Of a stretch of 39,042 bases of DNA, positions 18,499 to 25,555 are shown piece by piece (the stretch's first letter is position 1; every line of letters starts with the position of its first letter). The stretch lies in assembly GCA_028868895.1 (NCBI GenBank), contig JAGWTP010000027.1:1-39042 (forward strand). The letters run 5' to 3'. The position numbers and the translations under genes were made by a program. The notes beneath the pieces are model-generated. The model had not been told where the DNA came from, did no database searches, and saw only the letters and a list, made by a program, of their open reading frames with translations. Origin of the DNA: Burkholderiales bacterium (lineage in GTDB: Bacteria; Pseudomonadota; Gammaproteobacteria; Burkholderiales; Burkholderiaceae_C).

Positions 18499-19818
18499 TC
18501 AGGCCGGCGCTTCGAGCGCCTCGATCGCGTCCAGCCACGCGGCCACCGCGGGCGGAAAGGCCTGCCCGCGGGCGCTGGCGCGCCAACGATGGCGCAACTG
18601 GTTCGCGCTCGCGCACAGCTGCCAGTGCAGTTCGCGCGCCAAGGCCCAGAGCTCGCCCCGGACCTGCGCGTCGGGCTCGCTGCCCAGCATCAGCAGGCCG
18701 AGCTGGTCCGGGGTGATGCCGGCCTCGAACAGCATGCGTTGCAGCGTCTCGGCCTGGTCGGCGACGGCCTTGAGCACCGCCTGCGCGGCCGCGTCGACCT
18801 GCGGCGCCGAATCGGCCGCGGCCACGTGCCACTGGTTCAGCAGGTTCGCCAGCTCCCGAAGCCGGTCCACCAGGTCGGTCAACGCGCCTTCCACATCGTT
18901 CGGGTCGGCCGGCAACGCGCGCAGCAGACGGTGGATCGACGGCACCAGGGCCGCGTCGAAGCGCCGCGGGCTCACGCGCAGCAGCAGCGAGACGCGCTGC
19001 TCCGGATGCTTGCGGCCGCCGTCGAACATCGCGGTGACGACCTCGCACAGCGAGAGCAGCCGCCCGAGCGGGCTGATCGCGTCACCGACCAGCCCGCGCG
19101 GGTAGCCCGAGCCGTCGAGCCGTTCATGGTGTTCGACGATGGCGCGTGCCACCTGCTTCGGGTAAGCCTGAAAACGCGCGATCAACATCGACGACGTGAC
19201 CGGGTGCGCGTACAGCGGGCGGCGGTCGTCGCCGCTCAGGCGCACGCCGGAGTCGAGCATCTGCGCATCGACGTGCAGCATGCCCAGATCGTGCAACAGC
19301 CCCGCCGTGGCCGCCACCGTCATGTCGTAGACCGGCGCACCGCCTTCGCGCACCAGGTGAGCGCACAGGATCGCCATCAGGATGCTGTGCTCGAACAGCG
19401 CCGGCCGCGTCTCGCGGGCCAGCGTCAGGTGAAAGGCCACCGGCTGCGGCAGCGCGATCGCCTCGATCGACTGCAGCAGCATGCTGCGCATCCGTCCCGG
19501 CGGCCCCATCAGCGCGAAGAACGGCCGGCTCGCCATCGCCGCTTCGCAGGCCTGGCGCAACTGCGCGCTGGTGATCGGCGCGTCGGTGTCGATGCTTTCG
19601 TCGAGCGGCGCGGCCAGCCGGTGCGAGACCAGCCGGTCGTACAACTTCGCATCGATCTGCACGCCGCCTTCGAGCAACTTGACACCCTGCTGGTTGTAGA
19701 TCGCCTCGCGGCTGACGACCGGGCGGCTCTGGCCGAGCTGCGTCACGGCCTTCACGAACGCGGGGCTGTTCGGGTCGGCGGCCACGGCTGGAGCGAGATC
19801 GGAGGCGGTTTCAGTCAT
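18499..19818 (-). CDS. HD-GYP domain protein (probable cyclic-di-GMP phosphodiesterase)
   Basis: A 439-residue cytosolic protein. The N-terminal about 110 residues (REAIYNQQGVKLLEGGVQID) resemble the leader region seen in other HD-GYP/HDOD-like proteins. The HD-GYP core at about 130-290 has FEHSILMAILCAHL, LLHDLGMLHVD with the HD pair, a conserved His in YAHPVTSSMLI, and HHERLDGSGYPRGLVGDAISPLGR, so the metal and GYP residues appear complete. The C-terminal third is a helical region of unknown role (VDRLRELANLLNQ, QAETLQRMLFEAGI). HD-GYP domains hydrolyse c-di-GMP to pGpG or GMP; catalytic activity here is inferred from intact motifs. It is divergent from mutL. Confidence 0.88.
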   Translation of the reverse strand: MTETASDLAPAVAADPNSPAFVKAVTQLGQSRPVVSREAIYNQQGVKLLEGGVQIDAKLYDRLVSHRLAAPLDESIDTDAPITSAQLRQACEAAMASRPFFALMGPPGRMRSMLLQSIEAIALPQPVAFHLTLARETRPALFEHSILMAILCAHLVREGGAPVYDMTVAATAGLLHDLGMLHVDAQMLDSGVRLSGDDRRPLYAHPVTSSMLIARFQAYPKQVARAIVEHHERLDGSGYPRGLVGDAISPLGRLLSLCEVVTAMFDGGRKHPEQRVSLLLRVSPRRFDAALVPSIHRLLRALPADPNDVEGALTDLVDRLRELANLLNQWHVAAADSAPQVDAAAQAVLKAVADQAETLQRMLFEAGITPDQLGLLMLGSEPDAQVRGELWALARELHWQLCASANQLRHRWRASARGQAFPPAVAAWLDAIEALEAPA

Positions 19819-19939
19819 GAGGGATGGCCTGGGTATGCGTGGCCGACGGTACCCCGCGGCGCCACCGATCGACCCGGCGAACAGGGCTGGCTTTGCCGGC
19901 CAGTTGCCGCGATCGGGTGGGCCCAGAGCGGTCGGTTTC

Positions 19940-19945
19940 TACAAT
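19940..19945 (+). promoter_or_regulatory. Possible -10 box very close to the mutL start
   Basis: TACAAT lies six bases before the mutL ATG at 19952. If it is a -10 box, transcription would begin at or near the A of ATG and give a leaderless mRNA. No good -35 is present at 17-base spacing (the nearest TTGCCG, 19904-19909, is too far), so support is weak. Confidence 0.3.
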
Positions 19946-19951
19946 GCCCCG

Positions 19952-21856
19952 ATGAACGCCCTGCTGCAGCCGCCCCCGCGCCGCCCGATCCGCGAGCTGC
20001 CCGATGAGCTGGTCAGCCAGATCGCCGCCGGCGAGGTGGTCGAGCGGCCGGCTTCGGTGGTTCGCGAGCTGGTCGACAACGCGCTCGACGCCGGCGCGGC
20101 CGAGATCGCGATCAGGCTCACCGGCGGCGGCATCCGCGCGATCGTTGTCGAGGACGACGGCCACGGCATCGCGGCCGGCGAACTCGCGCTTGCCCTGCGC
20201 CGCCACGCGACCAGCAAGATCGCGTCGCTGCACGAGCTCGAAGGCGTGGCGACGATGGGATTCCGCGGCGAGGCGCTGGCCGCGATCGCGTCGATCGCCG
20301 AGGTCTCGATCGCCAGCCGCACTGCCGACGCCGCGCACGCGCAGCGGCTCGATGCGCGCTCCGGCGAGCTGGCGCCGAGCGCGCGTGGCGTGGGCACCAG
20401 CGTCGAGGTGCGCGAGCTGTTCTTCGCCACGCCGGCGCGGCGCAAGTTCCTGAAGACCGAGGCGACCGAACTTGCGCACTGCATCGAGGCCGTGCGCCGC
20501 CACGCGCTGGCGCGGCCCGAGGTCGGCTTCGCGGTCTGGCACGACGGCAAGCTGACGCAGCAGTGGCGCCGCGCCAGCGCCGCGCAGCGGCTGCTCGACG
20601 TGCTCGGCAGCGACTTCATCGAGCACAGCCGCGAGCTCGCGCTCGAGACCGCCGTGCTGCGCGTGAACGGCCGCAGCGGCACGCCCGAATCGGCACGCGC
20701 GCGCGCCGACCAGCAGTACGTGTACGTCAATGGCCGCTTCGTTCGCGACAAGCTGATCGCCCACGGCGTGCGCAGCGCCTACGAAGACGTGCTGCACGGC
20801 GGGCGCCAGCCGGCCTACGTGCTGTTCATCGAGATCGCGCCCGACCGGGTCGACGTGAACGTGCACCCGACCAAGGTCGAGGTGCGCTTCCGCGATTCGC
20901 GCGAGGTCCACCAGGCGGTGCGCCGGGCGGTGGAGGTCACGCTGGCGGTGCCGCGCGCCGGGCTTGGCGTCGCCGCCCCCGAGCCGAACGCCACGCCACC
21001 GTTCGGCAGCGGCGGCACGGCACATCCGGGCGCCGCGTTCGACCCGGCGACGCGGCGCTACGCGAGTGCGCAGCAGATCTCGCTCGGCCTGCAAACCTAC
21101 GCCGCACTGTCAGCGCAAGAGCCGCCGGCGCGCTGGGCCGGCCAGCCGGTGGCCGCGCCGAGTGTGCCGGGTACGGGCGCGCACGCAGCGCCGGGCGTCA
21201 TCACCGCCGCCACGGTGGACGCCCATTCGAGCGCTGCCACCGATGCCTCAACCGATGACAGCACCTGGCCGCTGGGCCACGCGGTGGCACAGATCGGCGG
21301 CGTGTTCGTGCTGGCCGAGAACGCGCAGGGGCTGGTGATCGTCGACATGCACGCGGCCCACGAGCGCATCGTCTACGAACGGTTGAAGGCGAGCCTGGCG
21401 GGCCGGGCGGACGCCGCGATCGAGTCGCAGCCTTTGCTGATCCCCGCGACCTTTGCCGCCACGCCGCACGAGATCGCCACCGCCGAGGCCCAGGCCGACA
21501 ACCTGCGCGCGCTCGGGCTGGATGTGGCGCCGCTGTCGGCCGCCGTGCTTGCGGTGCGCTCGCAGCCGGCGGCACTGGTCGGTGGCGACGTGGTCGAACT
21601 GGCCCGCAGCGTGCTCGCCGAGCTGGCGCAGTTCGACGCCAGCAGCGTGATCCAGCGCGCGCAGCACGAGATCCTGTCGACCATGGCCTGCCACGGCGCG
21701 GTGCGCGCGAACCGCCGCCTCACGCTCGAAGAAATGAACGCGCTGCTGCGCGACATGGAGCGCTGCGACCGCGCCGACCAGTGCAACCACGGCCGCCCGA
21801 CCTGGCGCCAGATCACACTGCGCGAGCTCGACGGCCTGTTCTGGCGCGGGCGGTGA
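19952..21856 (+). CDS. mutL: DNA mismatch repair protein MutL (endonuclease type)
   Basis: A 634-residue MutL that links mismatch recognition by MutS to strand incision. The N-terminal GHKL ATPase has QIAAGEVVERPASVVRELVD with NALDAGA, VEDDGHGI, ATSKI, GFRGEAL and GVGTSVEV, followed by QQYVYVNGRFVRD. A Pro/Ala-rich linker (about 340-455) leads to the C-terminal dimerisation domain. That domain carries the metal-binding endonuclease motif as DMHAAHERIVYE (consensus DQHA-x2-E-x4-E), plus MACHGAVRANRR and CNHGRPTW. This is therefore the nicking type, unlike E. coli MutL, which works with MutH. The ATG at 19952 is chosen because it directly precedes the conserved PIRELPDELVSQIAAGE block; longer in-frame starts add unrelated residues. 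Confidence 0.96.
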   Translation: MNALLQPPPRRPIRELPDELVSQIAAGEVVERPASVVRELVDNALDAGAAEIAIRLTGGGIRAIVVEDDGHGIAAGELALALRRHATSKIASLHELEGVATMGFRGEALAAIASIAEVSIASRTADAAHAQRLDARSGELAPSARGVGTSVEVRELFFATPARRKFLKTEATELAHCIEAVRRHALARPEVGFAVWHDGKLTQQWRRASAAQRLLDVLGSDFIEHSRELALETAVLRVNGRSGTPESARARADQQYVYVNGRFVRDKLIAHGVRSAYEDVLHGGRQPAYVLFIEIAPDRVDVNVHPTKVEVRFRDSREVHQAVRRAVEVTLAVPRAGLGVAAPEPNATPPFGSGGTAHPGAAFDPATRRYASAQQISLGLQTYAALSAQEPPARWAGQPVAAPSVPGTGAHAAPGVITAATVDAHSSAATDASTDDSTWPLGHAVAQIGGVFVLAENAQGLVIVDMHAAHERIVYERLKASLAGRADAAIESQPLLIPATFAATPHEIATAEAQADNLRALGLDVAPLSAAVLAVRSQPAALVGGDVVELARSVLAELAQFDASSVIQRAQHEILSTMACHGAVRANRRLTLEEMNALLRDMERCDRADQCNHGRPTWRQITLRELDGLFWRGR

Positions 21857-21863
21857 ACGCAAG

Positions 21864-21879
21864 TGCGGGAAACCCCGCA
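21864..21879 (+). terminator. Possible mutL terminator hairpin
   Basis: TGCGGG (21864-21869), loop AAAC, CCCGCA (21874-21879) is a perfect six-pair stem seven bases after the mutL stop, followed only by TT. It may be a weak intrinsic terminator before the mdh promoter region. Confidence 0.35.
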
Positions 21880-21997
21880 TTCGCCACCTGGACTGGCCTA
21901 AACTTGCGGCCGATCGCAGCACCGCGCGCGGCGCAGCGCACCGCCGATCCAGACCGATCACACCGCATCCTTTTCATCCCCTCTCCCGGAGAAACCC

Positions 21998-22984
21998 ATG
22001 AGCAAGAAGCCCGTTCGAGTCGCAGTCACCGGCGCCGCCGGCCAGATCGGTTACGCCATCCTGTTCCGCATTGCCTCGGGCGAAATGCTCGGCAAGGACC
22101 AGCCGGTCATCCTGAGCCTGCTCGAAGTGCCGATGGAAAAGCCACAGCAGGCACTCCAGGGCGTGATGATGGAACTGCAGGACTGCGCGTTCCCGTTGCT
22201 CGCCGGCATGGAAGCGCACGGCGACCCGATGGCCGCCTTCAAGGACGCCGACTACGCGCTGCTGATCGGCTCGCGCCCGCGCGGCCCGGGCATGGAACGC
22301 GCCGAGCTGCTCGCCGTCAACGCGCAGATCTTCACAGCGCAGGGCAAGGCGCTGAACGCCGTGGCCAGCCGCAACGTCAAGGTGCTGGTGGTGGGCAACC
22401 CGGCCAACACCAATGCCTACATCGCGATGAAGAGCGCGCCGGACCTGCCGCGCAAGAACTTCACCGCGATGCTGCGCCTGGACCACAACCGCGCGCTGAG
22501 CCAGATCGCCGCGAAGACCGGCAAGCCCGTGGCCGACATTGAAAAGCTCATCGTGTGGGGCAACCATTCGCCCACGATGTACGCCGACTACCGGTTCGCA
22601 ACCGTCGGCGGCGCCAGCGTCAAGGACCTGATCAACGACCCGGCCTGGAACGTCGACACCTTCCTGCCCACCGTGGGCAAGCGCGGTGCGGCAATCATCG
22701 CGGCACGCGGCGTGTCGTCGGCGGCGTCGGCGGCCAACGCCGCCATCGACCACTTGCGCGATTGGGCGCTGGGTACCCAGGGCAAGTGGGTCACGATGGG
22801 CGTTCCTTCGGACGGCCAGTACGGAATCCCGAAGGACATGATGTTCGGCTTCCCGGTGACCACCGAGGGCGGCGAATACAAGGTGGTCGAAGGCTTGGCC
22901 GTCGACGCGTTCAGCCAGGAGCGCATCGACATCACGCTGGCCGAGTTGCAAGGCGAGCAGGACGGCGTGAAGCATCTGCTCTGA
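21998..22984 (+). CDS. mdh: Malate dehydrogenase
   Basis: NAD-dependent oxidation of malate to oxaloacetate in the TCA cycle. The 328-residue enzyme is the cytosolic-type (MDH type 2) homodimer common in betaproteobacteria. It has the Rossmann motif [19 protein letters not shown], substrate-binding arginines in [25 protein letters not shown], the LRLDHNRA block with catalytic Asp context, and catalytic His in [13 protein letters not shown]. An SD-like GGAG lies in CCCGGAGAAACCC just before the ATG. A TAAACT at 21899-21904 is a possible -10 box. It leads a block of central-carbon genes (CitE-like lyase, acnB). Confidence 0.97.
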   Translation: MSKKPVRVAVTGAAGQIGYAILFRIASGEMLGKDQPVILSLLEVPMEKPQQALQGVMMELQDCAFPLLAGMEAHGDPMAAFKDADYALLIGSRPRGPGMERAELLAVNAQIFTAQGKALNAVASRNVKVLVVGNPANTNAYIAMKSAPDLPRKNFTAMLRLDHNRALSQIAAKTGKPVADIEKLIVWGNHSPTMYADYRFATVGGASVKDLINDPAWNVDTFLPTVGKRGAAIIAARGVSSAASAANAAIDHLRDWALGTQGKWVTMGVPSDGQYGIPKDMMFGFPVTTEGGEYKVVEGLAVDAFSQERIDITLAELQGEQDGVKHLL

Positions 22985-23026
22985 GCCCGCAACGCCGCGG
23001 CACCCGAACAGGTCGACGCACCGGGT

Positions 23027-23048
23027 GCGCCGGCCGGTTCTTGTTCAC
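23027..23048 (+). terminator. Weak terminator-like hairpin between mdh and the CitE-like gene
   Basis: CGCAC (23027-23031), CGG, GTGCG (23035-23039) makes a short GC stem, then CCGGCCGG and a T-rich TTCTTGTT. It could attenuate read-through from mdh. Support is weak. Confidence 0.22.
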
Positions 23049-23063
23049 ATCGACGACGACACC

Positions 23064-24107
23064 ATGACCGCCCGCACCGTCCACCCGCGCCAGGCCCTGT
23101 TCGATGCCGATGAAGCGGTTGCCGCCCTGCCCGTGTGCGACCACTACTGCGGTGTCGAGGCGCGCATGCGCAAGAGCCTGGAGCTGCAGGCCGAGCTCGG
23201 AGCGGTGTTCGACGTGACGCTCGATTGCGAAGACGGCGCGCCGATCGGCGGCGAAACCGAGCACGCGCACATGGTGGCCGAGCTGGCGGCATCAGGCGCG
23301 AACCGCCACGGGCGCGTCGGGGCGCGGGTGCATCCGGTGGACCATGCCAGCTTCGCCGACGACGTCGCCACGCTGGTGGCGCGCGCCGGGCACCGGCTGG
23401 CCTACCTGATGGTGCCCAAGCCGCGCGGGCTGGGCGACGTCGAACGCGCCTGCGCCGAGATCGACCACCAGAGCCGCGTGCACAACCTGGCGCGGCGCCT
23501 GCCGGTGCATGCGCTGATCGAAACCCACGGCGCGCTGCGCGAAGTCGAAGCGATCGCGGCGCATCCGCGCATCGAGTCGCTGTCGTTCGGGTTGATGGAT
23601 TTCGTCGCCGCGCACCGCGGCGCGATCCCCGCGCACGGCATGAGCGCCGAAGGCCAGTTCACGCACCCGCTGGTGCTGCGTGCCAAGCTCGAGATCGCGG
23701 CCGCCTGCCACGGCCACGGCAAGACACCGTCGCACTGCGTCGTCACCGAATTCAACGACGCCCAGGCGATCACGGCGGCCGCCACGCGCGCCTCGCGCGA
23801 GCTCGGCTACACCCGCATGTGGAGCATCCACCCGAACCAGATCCGGCCGATCGTTGCCGCGTTCGCGCCGAGTCCCGCCGAGGTCGAGCACGCGATCGAA
23901 ATCATTTGCGCGGCGCAGGACGCCGCCTGGGCACCGATCCGCCACCGGTTCGCGCAGCGCGACACGCTGCACGACCGCGCCAGCTACCGCTACTACTGGC
24001 AGGTGCTCGAACGGGCCGATCGCACCGGCCAGCCGCTGCCGGCGCCAGTGCGCCAGCGCTTCTTCGCCGACGCACCACGCGCCCGACGCCCTGACGCCGA
24101 CGAATGA
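23064..24107 (+). CDS. HpcH/HpaI aldolase / CitE-like CoA-ester lyase family protein
   Basis: A 347-residue TIM-barrel protein of the CitE-like superfamily. Visible blocks are FDVTLDCEDGAPIGGE (metal/acid region), GRVGARVHPVDHASFADDV (conserved Arg), AYLMVPKPRGLGDVERA, VHALIETHGALREVEAIAAHPRIESLSFGLMDFVAAH (the conserved Glu and Asp), and TRMWSIHPNQI. Members cleave malyl-, citramalyl- or citryl-type CoA esters or act as thioesterases; the exact substrate cannot be read from sequence. The LDCEDG form differs from the DLEDAV-like form of classical CitE. ATG 23064 is chosen over one 13 codons earlier because no ribosome site supports the longer form. Its place between mdh and acnB suggests a role near the TCA or methylcitrate/glyoxylate routes. 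Confidence 0.85.
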   Translation: MTARTVHPRQALFDADEAVAALPVCDHYCGVEARMRKSLELQAELGAVFDVTLDCEDGAPIGGETEHAHMVAELAASGANRHGRVGARVHPVDHASFADDVATLVARAGHRLAYLMVPKPRGLGDVERACAEIDHQSRVHNLARRLPVHALIETHGALREVEAIAAHPRIESLSFGLMDFVAAHRGAIPAHGMSAEGQFTHPLVLRAKLEIAAACHGHGKTPSHCVVTEFNDAQAITAAATRASRELGYTRMWSIHPNQIRPIVAAFAPSPAEVEHAIEIICAAQDAAWAPIRHRFAQRDTLHDRASYRYYWQVLERADRTGQPLPAPVRQRFFADAPRARRPDADE

Positions 24108-24186
24108 CCCCGAATCTGTTGCAAACGCATACGCATCGGCGAGCCGCCCCAACACAATCACGACTCCACTTCAGGACGCCCACACC

Positions 24187-24732
24187 ATGAACACGACCCA
24201 CCCCACCCGCAGGTCTGCGCTTGCCATCGCCGCAGCACTCGCGTTGTTCGCCGCCGCGCCGGTCGCGATGGCGCAGGCCCCGACCCACAAGCCGCTGGCC
24301 AAGTCGCACCACAAGGCGGCGGTGGCCAAGCCGGCCGAGGTGGCCGCGCCCGCCGCGGCCGACGCCGACCAGATCGCGGCGGCCACGCAGGTCTACTACG
24401 GCGCCTACGCCTGCGAACTCAACGACAAGCTCAGCGTCACCGCCAGCCCCAAGTACCCGGCCTATGTGGAACTGCGCCATGGCAAGGCCGACTACCTGAT
24501 GAAGCCGGTGGTTTCGTCGACCGGTGCGATCCGGCTCGAAGACGTGCGCGGCGAGGCGCTGATGGTGCAGATCGCGAACAAGTCGATGCTGCTGAACGTG
24601 AAAACCTCACACCGCATCGTCGATGACTGTGTCAGTTCGAAACAGCGCGAATTGATCGAGGCCTCCAAGGCGTCGAAGGCCGCGTCGGCCGATCTGCTGA
24701 AGACCAACGTCGCCGCGCTGCCGTCCAAGTAA
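24187..24732 (+). CDS. Conserved exported protein, two-cysteine, possibly MliC-like
   Basis: A 181-residue protein with a clear signal peptide (RRSALAIAAALALFAAAPVA, cleavage after AMA near residue 29). A Lys/His/Ala-rich linker to about residue 65 is followed by a compact domain: YYGAYACELNDKLSV, YPAYVELRHGKADYLMKPVVS, GAIRLEDVRGEALMVQI, SMLLNVKTSHRIVDDC. Cys76 and Cys148 would form one disulfide. The CELND...PVVS-TGA-RLED pattern recalls the beta-barrel of C-type lysozyme inhibitors (MliC/PliC), but the similarity is only suggestive. I recall similar proteins beside acnB or mdh in other Burkholderiales. Function unknown; periplasmic location likely. Confidence 0.75.
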   Translation: MNTTHPTRRSALAIAAALALFAAAPVAMAQAPTHKPLAKSHHKAAVAKPAEVAAPAAADADQIAAATQVYYGAYACELNDKLSVTASPKYPAYVELRHGKADYLMKPVVSSTGAIRLEDVRGEALMVQIANKSMLLNVKTSHRIVDDCVSSKQRELIEASKASKAASADLLKTNVAALPSK

Positions 24733-24759
24733 GCCCCGGAAAGGCCGGTGGCGGCCGTG

Positions 24760-24797
24760 TTGTACGCATGGTTAGGTATGTATAATTCTTGCATACC
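24760..24797 (+). promoter_or_regulatory. Promoter and palindromic operator of the AbrB-PIN module
   Basis: A perfect TATAAT (24781-24786) with TTGTAC at 24760-24765 (15-base spacing) forms a promoter in an otherwise GC-rich region. GGTATG (24775-24780) and CATACC (24792-24797) are perfect inverted arms straddling the -10 box, a layout expected of an autoregulatory operator bound by the AbrB/MazE-fold antitoxin encoded 18 bases further on. Confidence 0.65.
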
Positions 24798-24815
24798 AAC
24801 TCTCGAGGGCGTGCC

Positions 24816-25061
24816 ATGGAAGCCACCGTTGCCGAGCGCGGGCAGATCACCCTGCCCAAGGCCGTGCGCGATGCACTGGGCCTGACCAAGGGCACGCTGC
24901 TCAAGGTCGAACTCGACGGCGCGCGCATCATCCTGCGCAAGAACGTCGACGACGCGATCTCGCGTGCGCGCGGTCGATTCAAGCTGGACGGGTTCGCCTC
25001 GACCGACGACGCGATGCGCGCGATTCGCGGCCGCGCGCCCGGCGATCCGCTGGACACCTGA
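24816..25061 (+). CDS. AbrB/MazE-fold antitoxin
   Basis: An 81-residue swapped-hairpin DNA-binding antitoxin. The N-terminal half is the AbrB fold (VAERGQITLPKAVRDALGLTKGTLLKVELDGARIILRK); the C-terminal half (DDAISRARGRFKLDGFASTDDAMRAIRG) is probably the flexible part that wraps the toxin. ATG 24816 is preferred; a TTG nine codons upstream would put the start inside the operator palindrome. It is followed after 17 bases by the PIN toxin gene, a standard vapBC-like order. The dimer is expected to bind the palindrome over its own promoter and repress, more strongly with the toxin. Confidence 0.88.
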   Translation: MEATVAERGQITLPKAVRDALGLTKGTLLKVELDGARIILRKNVDDAISRARGRFKLDGFASTDDAMRAIRGRAPGDPLDT

Positions 25062-25078
25062 CACCGGCGCCGCCGCCC

Positions 25079-25486
25079 GTGATCGCGATCGATTCCTCGG
25101 TCATCATCGACCTGCTCGCCGACGACGCCCGCACCGCCGAGGGCGCCGAGGCGAGCCTTCGGCAATCGCTGACCAACGGCCCGGTGGTCGTGTGCGATGT
25201 GGTGCTGGCCGAGGTCACCACCGCATTGCGCGACGGTGCCGAAGCCCTGGGCGTGCTTGAAGAGATGGGCATCGCCTTCCTGGCGCTCGAGGCCCGGTCG
25301 GCCGTGCGCGCCGGTGAAATGCAGCGCCGCTACCGACAACGTGGCGGGTTGCGCCAGCGCACCGTGCCCGACTTCATCGTCGGCGCCCACGCCTTGCTTC
25401 AGTGCAGCGCGTTGATCACGCGCGACGCGAGCTTCTTCCGCGACTATTTCAAGGGCCTGAAGCTCATCGTGCCCAAAGGCGCCTGA
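25079..25486 (+). CDS. PIN-domain ribonuclease toxin (VapC-like)
   Basis: A 135-residue PIN-domain protein. The acidic metal-binding residues fit the family: Asp5 in IAIDSSVIIDLL, Glu45 in VVLAEVTTAL, Asp98 in TVPDFIVGAHAL and Asp116 in ITRDASFFRDYF. VapC toxins cut specific RNAs, often initiator tRNA or 23S rRNA; the target here is unknown. GTG at 25079 is the start because it directly precedes the first beta-strand. With the upstream AbrB-fold gene it forms an intact module set between the exported protein gene and acnB. Confidence 0.88.
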   Translation: MIAIDSSVIIDLLADDARTAEGAEASLRQSLTNGPVVVCDVVLAEVTTALRDGAEALGVLEEMGIAFLALEARSAVRAGEMQRRYRQRGGLRQRTVPDFIVGAHALLQCSALITRDASFFRDYFKGLKLIVPKGA

Positions 25487-25555
25487 GCCGCAAACCCGAC
25501 GCCACGCGTACTCACACGCAACCCCATCTCAACTTGAACCTCCAGGGAGCATTCC

